Source: Frigidibacter oleivorans
GTDB taxonomy: Bacteria; Pseudomonadota; Alphaproteobacteria; Rhodobacterales; Rhodobacteraceae
Reading direction: 5' to 3'
DNA: 64,000 bases
NCBI RefSeq assembly: GCF_003993775.1
Contig: NZ_RJRZ01000002.1
Coordinates: forward strand, 62,001 to 126,000
Shown: in pieces, positions 35,406 to 42,896 of the stretch
Position numbering within the stretch: position 1 is the stretch's first letter
Layout: each line of letters begins with the position of its first letter
Translations under genes and position numbers: made by a program
Notes under the pieces: model-generated
Told to the model about the DNA's origin: nothing
Database searches by the model: none
The model's input: the letters and a program-made list of their open reading frames with translations, nothing else

Positions 35406-35672
35406 ATGCTTTATGCCGTGATCTGCCGCGACAAGCCCGGCCATCTGCAAACCCGCCTCGACACCCGGGACGCGCATGTGGCCTATCTGAAATCGACGCC
35501 GGTGGTGCTGGCCGGCCCGTTCCTGGAAGACGGGCAGATGTGCGGCTCGCTGGTGGTGGTCGAGGCCGAAAGCCTGCAGGCGGCGCAGGACTGGGTCGCG
35601 GGCGACCCCTATGGCAAGGCGGGGCTGTTCGACAGCGTCACCGTCACCCAGTGGAACAAGGTGATCGGCTGA
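35406..35672 (+). CDS. YciI-family protein
   Basis: An 88-aa ferredoxin-like-fold protein. MLYAVICRDKPGHLQTRLDTRDAHVAYL with the conserved histidine-aspartate pair is characteristic of YciI/YCII domains. The start is set by AAGGA six bases before ATG 35406; the ATG at 35400 has no room for a ribosome site. It lies between gpsA and the EVE gene in one operon. No cellular role is established for this version. Confidence 0.9.
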   Translation: MLYAVICRDKPGHLQTRLDTRDAHVAYLKSTPVVLAGPFLEDGQMCGSLVVVEAESLQAAQDWVAGDPYGKAGLFDSVTVTQWNKVIG

Positions 35673-36091
35673 TGGCCTTCTGGCTGTTCAAATCCGAACC
35701 CGACGCCTGGAGCTGGGACCAGCAGGTGGCCAAGGGCACCGAGGGCGAGGAATGGGGCGGGGTGCGCAACTATCAGGCGCGCAATCACATGCGGGCGATG
35801 AAGGTGGGCGACCTCGGCTTCTTCTACCATTCCAACATCGGGAAAGAGGTCGTGGGCATCGTCGAGGTCTGCCGCGAGGCGCATCCCGACAGCACGACCG
35901 AGGATCCCCGCTGGGAATGCGTCGACATCCGCGCCGTCCGGCCGCTGAAGACGCCGGTGACGCTGGCGCAGGTCAAGGCCGAACCGCGGCTGGCGCAGAT
36001 GGCGCTGGTCACCTCGATGCGGCTGTCGGTGCAGCCGGTGACGGAGGCGGAATGGCGCATCGTCTGCGAGATGGGCGGCGTCGCACCGTGA
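35672..36091 (+). CDS. EVE-domain protein
   Basis: A 139-aa PUA-like EVE domain, which elsewhere binds modified nucleobases in DNA or RNA. The signature WLFKSEPDAWSWD (4-16), GVRNYQARNHMRAMKVGD (about 31-48), FFYHSN and the final MRLSVQPVTEAEW are all present. It starts on the last base of the YciI stop (TGATG). It is the last gene of the tsaD-gpsA-yciI-EVE operon and is followed by a strong hairpin. Its pairing with tsaD, a tRNA modifier, may be meaningful but is only an association. Confidence 0.92.
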   Translation: MAFWLFKSEPDAWSWDQQVAKGTEGEEWGGVRNYQARNHMRAMKVGDLGFFYHSNIGKEVVGIVEVCREAHPDSTTEDPRWECVDIRAVRPLKTPVTLAQVKAEPRLAQMALVTSMRLSVQPVTEAEWRIVCEMGGVAP

Positions 36092-36100
36092 ACGAAAAAT

Positions 36101-36134
36101 GAAGGGTCCCGGCCACCCCTGCCCGGGACCCTTC
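36101..36134. terminator. Bidirectional intrinsic terminator
   Basis: GAAGGGTCCCGG (36101-36112) and CCGGGACCCTTC (36123-36134) form a perfect 12-bp stem with a 10-base loop. Read on the minus strand it is followed by ATTTTTCGTT, a good T-tract ending the DUF2853 transcript. On the plus strand it sits 9 bp after the EVE stop and may also act there. About 155 bp between it and DUF2853 hold nothing I recognise. Confidence 0.85.
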
Positions 36135-36290
36135 ACCACCCCACGTGCACACCCACCACACGTGATCTGTTCAAAGGTCCGGGCCTACTGGCCGTGACCG
36201 GACGCTAGGCCGGATGCCCCGAGTCGGGCAAGCGGGGGTTGCGCGGCATTTTCCGCGTATTCGCGGCAACGCCACCGCGCGACCCGCGCG

Positions 36291-36629
36291 TCAGGCATAG
36301 GCGGCTTCGCGGCCCAGCTTCTTGACCAGCATGTAATAGATCGCCGCGCGATACTTGTTGCGGTCGGACCGGCCCCAGGCCTCGATCACCTCGTCCAGCG
36401 CCCGGTCCAGGTCCGGCCCGTCCGGCAGACCCAGCTTCTTCACCAGAAAGCCGGCTTTCACCCGCGCCAGTTCCGCCTTGTCGCTGGCGGCGATGGTTTC
36501 GGAATCCGCGCTGTAGATCGACGGGCCGCAGCCGATCGTCACCTTTTCCAGCAGCGGCATGTCGGGTTCGATCCCGCGGGTCTTCAGCGCCTCGGCATAC
36601 CGGGCGATCAGTTCGTCGCGCTTGCCCAT
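36291..36629 (-). CDS. DUF2853 family protein
   Basis: A 112-aa mostly helical protein. The YAEALKTRGIEPDMPLLEKVTIGCGPSIYSADSETI region and the end RSDRNKYRAAIYYMLVKKLGRE identify the DUF2853 family, which has a solved fold but no known function. It is cytoplasmic, with no signal or membrane segment. It stands alone, 97 bp downstream of ahcY on the same strand, and ends at the terminator at 36101-36134. Confidence 0.88.
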   Translation of the reverse strand: MGKRDELIARYAEALKTRGIEPDMPLLEKVTIGCGPSIYSADSETIAASDKAELARVKAGFLVKKLGLPDGPDLDRALDEVIEAWGRSDRNKYRAAIYYMLVKKLGREAAYA

Positions 36630-36726
36630 GTTTCACTCCCTCGCACAACCGGCCCGGTCGCCGCCGGGCCTGGGGCAAGTCTGTGCTCACGCCGCCGTGA
36701 TGGCAAGTTCGTCGAGTGTCGCAGGC

Positions 36727-38115
36727 TCAGTAGCGGTAATGGTCCGCCTTGAACGGACCCTCGACGGTGACGCCGATATAGGCCGCCTGGTCGGGGCGCA
36801 GTTCGGTCAGCTTCACGCCGATCTTCTTCAGATGCAGGCGGGCCACCTTTTCATCCAGATGCTTCGGCAGGATATAGACGCCCGGCGCGTAGTCCTCATG
36901 GCGGGTGTAAAGCTCGATCTGCGCCAGAACCTGGTTGGTGAAGCTGGCCGACATCACGAAGGACGGATGGCCCGTGGCATTGCCGAGGTTCAGCAGGCGC
37001 CCCTCGGACAGCAGGATGATCCGGTTGCCCGAAGGCATCTCGATCATGTCCACCTGATCCTTGATGTTCGTCCACTTGTGGTTCTTGAGCGCGGCGACCT
37101 GGATCTCGTTGTCGAAATGGCCGATGTTGCCGACGATGGCCATGTCCTTCATGTCGCGCATGTGCTCGATGCGGATCACGTCCTTGTTGCCGGTGGTGGT
37201 GATGAAGATGTCGGCGGTGGCCACCTCATCCTCCAGCAGCGTCACCTCATAGCCGTCCATCGCCGCCTGCAGCGCGCAGATCGGGTCGACCTCGGTCACC
37301 TTCACCCGGGCGCCGGCGCCGCGCAGCGACGCGGCCGAACCCTTGCCCACATCGCCATAGCCGCAGACGACGGCGACCTTGCCGGCCATCATCGTGTCGG
37401 TGGCGCGGCGGATGCCGTCGACCAGCGATTCCTTGCAGCCATACTTGTTGTCGAATTTCGACTTGGTGACAGAGTCGTTGACGTTGATCGCCGGGAAGGG
37501 CAGCAGGCCCTTGCGGTGCAGGTCATAGAGCCGGTGCACGCCGGTCGTGGTTTCCTCCGACACGCCAAGGATCGCGTCGCGCTGCGCGGTGAACCAGCCG
37601 GGGCTTTCGGCCATGCGCTTGCGGATCTGGTCGAAGAGGCAGACCTCTTCCTCCGACGTGGGCACCTCGATCAGCGCGGTCTCGCCCGCCTCGACCCGCG
37701 CGCCCAGCAGGATATACAGCGTCGCATCCCCGCCATCGTCGAGGATCATGTTGCAGGTGCCTTCGGCGAACTGGAAAATCCGGTCCGTATAGGCCCAGTA
37801 TTCCGCCAGCGTCTCGCCCTTGATGGCGAAGACCGGCACGCCGCTTTCGGCGATGGCGGCGGCGGCATGGTCCTGGGTCGAGAAGATGTTGCACGAGGCC
37901 CAGCGCACATCCGCGCCCAGCGCCACCAGCGTTTCGATCAGCACGCCGGTCTGGATTGTCATGTGCAGAGATCCGGCGATGCGCGCGCCCTTCAGCGGCT
38001 GGCTCGCGCCGAATTCCTCGCGCAGGGCCATCAGGCCTGGCATCTCGGTTTCCGCGATGGTCAGTTCCTTGCGGCCAAATCCGGCCAGCGAGATGTCCTT
38101 GACGATGTAATCCAC
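36727..38115 (-). CDS. ahcY: Adenosylhomocysteinase AhcY
   Basis: A 462-aa NAD-dependent enzyme splitting S-adenosylhomocysteine into adenosine and homocysteine, essential for methyl-group turnover. The GTG start at 38115 gives [17 protein letters not shown], the usual N-terminus; the longer frame to 38163 would include the hairpin leader. [49 protein letters not shown] (catalytic Lys/Asp), the NAD fold [13 protein letters not shown] and the C-terminal end FKADHYRY are all present. In Rhodobacter species ahcY lies by the reg/hvr locus; here two unrelated genes separate it from hvrA. Confidence 0.97.
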   Translation of the reverse strand: MDYIVKDISLAGFGRKELTIAETEMPGLMALREEFGASQPLKGARIAGSLHMTIQTGVLIETLVALGADVRWASCNIFSTQDHAAAAIAESGVPVFAIKGETLAEYWAYTDRIFQFAEGTCNMILDDGGDATLYILLGARVEAGETALIEVPTSEEEVCLFDQIRKRMAESPGWFTAQRDAILGVSEETTTGVHRLYDLHRKGLLPFPAINVNDSVTKSKFDNKYGCKESLVDGIRRATDTMMAGKVAVVCGYGDVGKGSAASLRGAGARVKVTEVDPICALQAAMDGYEVTLLEDEVATADIFITTTGNKDVIRIEHMRDMKDMAIVGNIGHFDNEIQVAALKNHKWTNIKDQVDMIEMPSGNRIILLSEGRLLNLGNATGHPSFVMSASFTNQVLAQIELYTRHEDYAPGVYILPKHLDEKVARLHLKKIGVKLTELRPDQAAYIGVTVEGPFKADHYRY

Positions 38116-38128
38116 AGCACATGTACTC

Positions 38129-38148
38129 CCTGTCCGGTCCGGGACAGG
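38129..38148 (-). promoter_or_regulatory. Hairpin over the ahcY ribosome site
   Basis: CCTGTCC, loop of 6, GGACAGG form a perfect 7-bp stem just upstream of the GTG start. On the minus strand the 3' arm runs into GGGAG (38130-38126), the only plausible ribosome site, so folding would partly hide it. It could tune translation. I could not match the leader to a known SAH or SAM riboswitch. Confidence 0.4.
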
Positions 38149-38205
38149 AGGTAACATCCCCATGCAGGCGCGGCAATGCCGCAGCGAGGCGTCAGCCGGA
38201 CGGGG

Positions 38206-38646
38206 TCAGAGCCGGGCAAGGGCGAAGGGATCGGTCTCGCCCGCCCAGTTCCGCCCGGTGTCGATGACGCAGGCGATGCCGTCGGGGCGGGTGGCCAGCA
38301 TCGTCCACGTGCCCAGCCGGTCCGAGGCCCAGACCTCGACCTGCATGTCCTCGACCAGACGGGGCGGGGCGACGCGGCGTTCCTCGAAATCGGCGGCGAG
38401 CTTCGTCGTCACCGTCACGCGGACATCGCAATAGGGCTCGTCATAGGCCTGCGACGCGCCATGCGCGGTGACGAGATTCATGACGGCGAGGTTGTCGAGC
38501 GTCGGGTGCTGCGCCGCCGGTCGCGACAGGGGCGCGCGCGGGCTGGCGGTGAACGAGGGGGCGAAGGATTCGGCGGCATCCGTCATCAGGACGGTGGCGG
38601 CGGCCAGCCCGGTCAGGGCTATCGCGAGGGTGCTGCGGATCGGCAT
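38206..38646 (-). CDS. Small exported protein of unknown function
   Basis: A 146-aa protein. From ATG 38646 it begins MPIRSTLAIALTGLAAATVLMTDAAESFA, a signal peptide with cleavage near residue 28. The mature part has two cysteines (YCDVRVT and IACVIDTG) that could form a periplasmic disulfide, and MQVEVWASDRLGTWTML. I do not recognise a named domain. It is divergent from the HD gene with a 188-bp gap holding nothing clear, and lies 90 bp upstream of ahcY on the same strand. Confidence 0.7.
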   Translation of the reverse strand: MPIRSTLAIALTGLAAATVLMTDAAESFAPSFTASPRAPLSRPAAQHPTLDNLAVMNLVTAHGASQAYDEPYCDVRVTVTTKLAADFEERRVAPPRLVEDMQVEVWASDRLGTWTMLATRPDGIACVIDTGRNWAGETDPFALARL

Positions 38647-38834
38647 GGTCTGGTTCCCTGCCTCGGGTGCGAACGAAAGGGTGTTGCGGCAAGAACACTT
38701 CGCGCCCGCGGCGGGTTCCGCCCGGCGATCCCGCGATCCGCCGCAGCGGACGCTGGCGGCCGCGGTTTGTGGCCCCGGTTTACAGGGCCACGCCCCGCCG
38801 CTAAGTCCGGACGGTCCCCTGACGGAGCCGCCCG

Positions 38835-39443
38835 ATGCCCCCTGCACCCGCAAAGCCGCCCCGCGCCTGGCAACGGATGCTGTCGGGCCGCCGGCTGGAC
38901 CTGCTGGACCCCACGCCCTTCGATATCGAGATCGAGGACATCGCCCACGGGCTGGCCTTCGTCGCGCGCTGGAACGGACAGACGCGCGGCGAGTGGCCCT
39001 ATTCGGTGGCCGAGCATTCGCTGCTGGTGGAACAGATCTTCACCCGCCAAAGTCCCGAGGCACCGGTGAAATGGCGGCTGGCGGCGCTGCTGCACGATGC
39101 GCCGGAATATGTCATCGGCGACATGATCAGCCCGGTGAAGGCGGCGATCGGTCCGGCCTATGGCGAACTCGACGCGCGGCTCGCGGCGGCGGTGCATCTG
39201 CGATTCGGCCTGCCGGCTTCACTGCCGGCGACGGTGAAGAAGGCGGTCAAGCGCGCCGACCAGGTCTCGGCTTGGCTGGAGGCGGTGCAGATCGCGGGGT
39301 TTTCGCGGGCCGAGGCCGACCGGCTGTTCGGCCGGGCCGATCCGCGGCTGATCGCGGGGCTGGAAATCCGCCTGCGGCCCCCGTCCGAGGTGCGGGCGGA
39401 CTACACCGCCCGGCACCGGATGCTGATGGAGGCAATGCCCTGA
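38835..39443 (+). CDS. HD-domain phosphohydrolase (YfbR-like)
   Basis: A 202-aa HD-superfamily hydrolase. The metal ligands H61 (SVAEHSLLVE), H87/D88 (ALLHDAPEYVIGDM) and a later aspartate (VKRADQVSAWLEA, about residue 140) follow the H...HD...D order of YfbR-type 5'-nucleotidases. AWQRMLSGRRLDLLDPTPFDIEIEDIAHGLA is the N-terminus common to the alphaproteobacterial version. Likely substrates are deoxynucleoside monophosphates, by family only. Confidence 0.85.
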   Translation: MPPAPAKPPRAWQRMLSGRRLDLLDPTPFDIEIEDIAHGLAFVARWNGQTRGEWPYSVAEHSLLVEQIFTRQSPEAPVKWRLAALLHDAPEYVIGDMISPVKAAIGPAYGELDARLAAAVHLRFGLPASLPATVKKAVKRADQVSAWLEAVQIAGFSRAEADRLFGRADPRLIAGLEIRLRPPSEVRADYTARHRMLMEAMP

Positions 39444-39450
39444 CGTCCTT

Positions 39451-39486
39451 CGGCGCGCCGATACCCCCGGCGGGACCGGCGCGCCG
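39451..39486. terminator. Hairpin between convergent HD gene and hvrA
   Basis: The self-complementary 10-mer CGGCGCGCCG occurs twice (39451-39460 and 39477-39486) and can form a 10-bp stem around a 16-base loop in the 50-bp convergent gap. No T-tract follows on either strand, so termination is plausible but not certain. Confidence 0.45.
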
Positions 39487-39493
39487 CTGCGGG

Positions 39494-39811
39494 TCAGCTG
39501 ACCGCCAGGCTTTCGAGGCTGCCGCCCTTGGCCAGCGTCTCTTCCACCCAGCGCGGGCGCCGTCCCCGGCCCGTCCAGGTTTCCGACGGGTTCGCCGGAT
39601 TGGCGTATTTCGGCGGGGCCGACTTGCGCTTCTTCTGGCTGCTCACGCCGGTCAGTTCCGCCAGCGTGAAGCCCATTTTCCGCGCCGTCTCTTCGAGTTC
39701 GGACAGCGCCTCTTTCTTCTTTCTGTCCTCGAAGGTGGAAATCGCGCGCGCAACCTGCGTCTGCAATTCCCGCAATTCCTTCAGCGACATGTTGTCGAGA
39801 TCATAGGCCAT
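39494..39811 (-). CDS. hvrA: H-NS-family regulator HvrA
   Basis: A 105-aa H-NS-type nucleoid protein. The N-terminal half (4-50) is a coiled-coil oligomerisation region; the C-terminal DNA-binding segment PKYANPANPSETWTGRGRRPRW (about 67-88) matches the YxNPxxxxxTWxGRGxxPxW core of alphaproteobacterial HvrA/H-NS proteins. In Rhodobacter, HvrA adjusts photosynthesis and nitrogen-fixation genes to light and oxygen and lies beside regA, as here (102 bp downstream of regA on the same strand). Confidence 0.92.
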   Translation of the reverse strand: MAYDLDNMSLKELRELQTQVARAISTFEDRKKKEALSELEETARKMGFTLAELTGVSSQKKRKSAPPKYANPANPSETWTGRGRRPRWVEETLAKGGSLESLAVS

Positions 39812-39912
39812 TCGGATCGTTCCCTTCCGTATCTTGCCTCAGACGGTTTTAAGTCCGCCCCAGAGGCCTATACGAAATCAAGCCCCGTTAAAAGCTGCCA
39901 ATCCGATTGCCG

Positions 39913-40467
39913 TCAGCGCGGACTGCGCTTTGCCAGAATGCGCTGCAATGTCCGGCGATGCATGTTCAGCCGGCGCGCCGTTTCACTGACGTTGCGGTCG
40001 CACATTTCATACACGCGCTGGATGTGTTCCCAGCGCACGCGATCCGCCGACATCGGATTTTCCGGCGGCGAGGGCAGCAGATCGCCGCGCGCCAGCAGGG
40101 CATTCATCACGTCATTCGCATCCGCGGGCTTCGACAGATAATCGGTGGCGCCCATCTTCACCGCCGCCACGGCGGTCGCGATGGCGCCATATCCCGTCAG
40201 CACCACGATCCGCGCATCGGGCCGGCGTTCCCGCAACGCCTCGACGACATCGAGCCCGTTGCCATCCTCCAGCCGCAGGTCGACGACGGCATAGGCGGGC
40301 GGGGCGGTCTGGACCCGGGCCTTGCCGGCGGCGACGCTCTCGGCGGTCACCGGCTCGAAACCGCGTTTTTCCATGGCCCGCGCCAGTCTCGCCACAAAGG
40401 CCGCGTCGTCATCGACGAGCAGAAGCGAACGATCCGGCCCCAGATCGGGCTGTTGGTCGTCGGACAT
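39913..40467 (-). CDS. regA: Redox response regulator RegA (PrrA/ActR)
   Basis: A 184-aa response regulator of the global redox system RegB-RegA. The receiver has the acidic pocket D19-D21, phospho-acceptor D63 (AVVDLRLEDG), T91 and K113. A four-proline linker region (LLPSPPENP, about 130-138) leads to a Fis-type HTH (SETARRLNMHRRTLQRILAKR, 161-181), which is the near-invariant RegA DNA-binding sequence. Its only cysteine is C156, at the edge of the DNA-binding domain. It controls respiration, carbon and nitrogen fixation and, where present, photosynthesis genes. It lies between senC and hvrA, the classical order. Confidence 0.97.
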   Translation of the reverse strand: MSDDQQPDLGPDRSLLLVDDDAAFVARLARAMEKRGFEPVTAESVAAGKARVQTAPPAYAVVDLRLEDGNGLDVVEALRERRPDARIVVLTGYGAIATAVAAVKMGATDYLSKPADANDVMNALLARGDLLPSPPENPMSADRVRWEHIQRVYEMCDRNVSETARRLNMHRRTLQRILAKRSPR

Positions 40468-40571
40468 GGGTCACCCTTTTCGCATGATCTTCCGGTCTTT
40501 CTAGGCCGGTGCATGGCGCGGGTCAATTTAAGCCGGTCGGGCGGGCCGGGGCGCGGCCGCCGGTGCCGCCG

Positions 40572-41201
40572 TCAGCCCGCCGCCTCGACGAAGCAGGCGG
40601 TGCGTTCGGCCATGTCCTGGGGGGTGACATCGCGGTTGAAATATTCCACGAACCCGTGTTCCGGCAGGACCAGATAGGTCTGGGTCGAATGATCGACCAG
40701 ATAGAATTCGTCGCCCGAATCCTGCGCCTTGTAATAGGTGCGATAGGCCTGGCTCGCCGCGCGGACCTGGTCTTCCGATCCGGTCAGGCCCAGCATCCGC
40801 GGATGCATGATTTCGGTGAATTCCTTCACCACCTCGGGCGTGTCGCGTTTCGGGTCGATCGAGATGAAGACGGGCTGCACCTCGTATCCCATTTCCTCCA
40901 GCGCGTCGGTCGCCTCGGCATTGCGCGCGACATCGAGCGGACAGACATCCGGGCAGAAGGTATAGCCGAAATACAGCAGGCTCGGCTGGGTGATCACCTC
41001 GGCGTCGGTGACGGTCCGGCCGTCTTCGTCCACCAGCTCGAACGGGCCGCCGATGGCGCCCGCGCCGCCCGCGACCGCGCCCTGGCGGCAATCGGCGAAC
41101 TGGTCGGCGCCGCCGCCGCTGGTGATCGCGTAGGTCGCCACAAGCCCGATGGCGAGCACGGATACCGCCGCCGCCGCATATCGCCCGCTGGAAATGGCCA
41201 T
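40572..41201 (-). CDS. senC: SCO/SenC/PrrC copper chaperone
   Basis: A 209-aa membrane-anchored, periplasmic thioredoxin-fold protein that delivers copper to cytochrome c oxidase and influences RegB signalling. An N-terminal anchor (about 7-27) is followed by FELVDEDGRTVTD and the copper site C83-x3-C87 (TFCPDVCP) with H171 (LVDHSTQTYLV), all conserved. ATG 41201 is chosen; the frame to 41273 has no membrane character. It is divergent from regB and 104 bp upstream of regA. Confidence 0.95.
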   Translation of the reverse strand: MAISSGRYAAAAVSVLAIGLVATYAITSGGGADQFADCRQGAVAGGAGAIGGPFELVDEDGRTVTDAEVITQPSLLYFGYTFCPDVCPLDVARNAEATDALEEMGYEVQPVFISIDPKRDTPEVVKEFTEIMHPRMLGLTGSEDQVRAASQAYRTYYKAQDSGDEFYLVDHSTQTYLVLPEHGFVEYFNRDVTPQDMAERTACFVEAAG

Positions 41202-41350
41202 TCGCGCCTCCGTATCCTCGGGGGTCCGCACCCCCGTGTTGCCCTGCCGTCTGCCTGTCCGGGGCAGGCGCATTGATCCCCGATCCCGCGGCGACTATCA
41301 ATCCCGCTCGGGCCCGATGCGACAATGGGCCCGGACCGGGAGCCGCCGCC

Positions 41351-42757
41351 ATGTCCTTCAGTGCCCATCCCGACCCGGCGCGCGAAACGCATGGCGACTG
41401 GATCCGGCTGCAGACGCTGATCCTGCTGCGATGGGGCGCCATCGGAGGGCAGCTGGCGGCGATCACCGTGGCCTGGCGCATCTACAAGGTCGACCTCAAC
41501 CTCGGGGCCTGCTTCCTTGCGGTGGGCGCGGCGATCATCGCCAACCTCGTGTCGGTCTTCGTCTTCCCGCTGAACAAGCGGCTGACCGAAACGCAGGCGA
41601 TGCTGACGCTGCTGTTCGACGTGGCGCAGCTGGCCGTGCTGCTGGCGCTGACGGGGGGGCTGCACAACCCCTTCGCGCTGCTGATCCTCGCCCCCGCCAC
41701 CATCGGCGCCACCGCGCTGCGCACGCAATCGACGGTGATGCTGGTCGCCGCGACGGTGGCGATGATCACCGCCATCGGCTGGGTGAACCTGCCCCTGCGG
41801 CTGATCGACGGCACCCCGATCCGGGTGCCGGCGCTGTTCGAGTTCGGGCATTGGCTCGCCATCGTCATCGGCGTCGTCTTCCTGGCTGTCTATGCCCGCC
41901 GCGTCTCGTCGGAGGTGCATTCGATGTCCGAGGCGCTGCTGGCGGCGCAACTGGCGCTGGCCCGCGAACAGAAGCTGACCGATCTGGGCGGCGTGGTGGC
42001 CGCGGCGGCGCATGAACTGGGCACGCCGCTGGCCACGATCAAGCTGGCCAGCAGCGAGCTGGTGGACGAGCTGGAGGACCGGCCGGACCTGCGCGAGGAC
42101 GCGCTGCTGATCCGGGCACAGGCCGACCGCTGCCGCGATATCCTGCGGTCGATGGGCCGCGCCGGGAAAAGCGACCTGCAGGTGACCAGCGCCCCGTTCC
42201 TGCAGGTGGTGCAGGAGGCGGCCGAACCCCATGCCGACCGGGGCAAGACCCTGCACATCGCCGCCGGCCCGCTGCCCGGCGGCGATCCGGCGCATCCGGC
42301 GGTGCTGCGGCTGCCGGAACTGATCCACGGCATCCGCAACCTCGTGCAGAACGCCGTCGATTTCGCCGCGCAGGATGTCTGGATCGACATCGACTGGACG
42401 CCGGCCTGGCTGCGGCTGCGGATCGCGGATGACGGGCCCGGGTTCCCGCCGCATCTGCTGGGCCGGATCGGCGACCCGTTCATGCGCCGCCGCCGCACCG
42501 GCCCGCAGCCCGAGCCGGAGCCGGGCGGCGATCCGGCGCGCCCCGGCTACGAGGGCATGGGGCTGGGCCTGTTCATCGCCAAGACCCTGCTGGAACGGAC
42601 CGGGGCCGAGCTGTCCTTCGCCAATGGCAGCGACCCGTTCCTGTCGGCGGAGGAACGGCCCGAACGCTGCGGCGCCATCGTCGAGGTGCGCCTGCCCCGC
42701 GACCGGCTGACGCCGCGCGGCGGCCCGCTGGGCGACAATCCCCGCCTGACGCCCTGA
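41351..42757 (+). CDS. regB: Redox sensor histidine kinase RegB (PrrB/ActS)
   Basis: A 468-aa membrane kinase. Six hydrophobic helices span about residues 20-182, with the quinone-sensing loop GGLHNPF at 102-108. The H-box AAAHELGTPLATIK contains H221, and the redox cysteine C261 (ADRCRDIL) is in place, so both the ubiquinone and the thiol switch of RegB are conserved. The ATPase part has LVQNAVDFA, DDGPGFPP and GMGLGLFIAKTLLE. ATG 41351 is used. It is divergent from senC-regA. Confidence 0.97.
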   Translation: MSFSAHPDPARETHGDWIRLQTLILLRWGAIGGQLAAITVAWRIYKVDLNLGACFLAVGAAIIANLVSVFVFPLNKRLTETQAMLTLLFDVAQLAVLLALTGGLHNPFALLILAPATIGATALRTQSTVMLVAATVAMITAIGWVNLPLRLIDGTPIRVPALFEFGHWLAIVIGVVFLAVYARRVSSEVHSMSEALLAAQLALAREQKLTDLGGVVAAAAHELGTPLATIKLASSELVDELEDRPDLREDALLIRAQADRCRDILRSMGRAGKSDLQVTSAPFLQVVQEAAEPHADRGKTLHIAAGPLPGGDPAHPAVLRLPELIHGIRNLVQNAVDFAAQDVWIDIDWTPAWLRLRIADDGPGFPPHLLGRIGDPFMRRRRTGPQPEPEPGGDPARPGYEGMGLGLFIAKTLLERTGAELSFANGSDPFLSAEERPERCGAIVEVRLPRDRLTPRGGPLGDNPRLTP

Positions 42758-42840
42758 CAACTTCCGATTGTGGAACGGACAGGGCGCGCTTTTGCCCGAT
42801 TCGACCAGTTTTAACAGATCATTAACCTTTGGCCGCAACC

Positions 42841-42869
42841 TTGACTTGCATCGTACGCGATTGAATACA
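42841..42869 (+). promoter_or_regulatory. Probable promoter of the divL-tsaE-add train
   Basis: TTGACT (42841-42846), a 17-base spacer and AATACA (42864-42869) stand 27 bp before the ATG of the PAS protein, in the only AT-rich stretch after regB. This would start the long overlapping operon. The boxes are seen; activity is inferred. Confidence 0.55.
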
Positions 42870-42896
42870 TTGCTGGCGCGACCATCGGGAATTGAC

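Noticed and set aside
38116-38205. SAH or SAM riboswitch upstream of ahcY
   Set aside because: I looked for the SAH core (GAGGAGCGCUGC and AGGCUCG segments). Only a short CGCTGC is present and the pairing partners are missing.
39451-39486. Site-specific recombination site made of two CGGCGCGCCG copies
   Set aside because: The copies are short, self-complementary and located in a convergent gap, which a terminator explains better; no recombinase is near.
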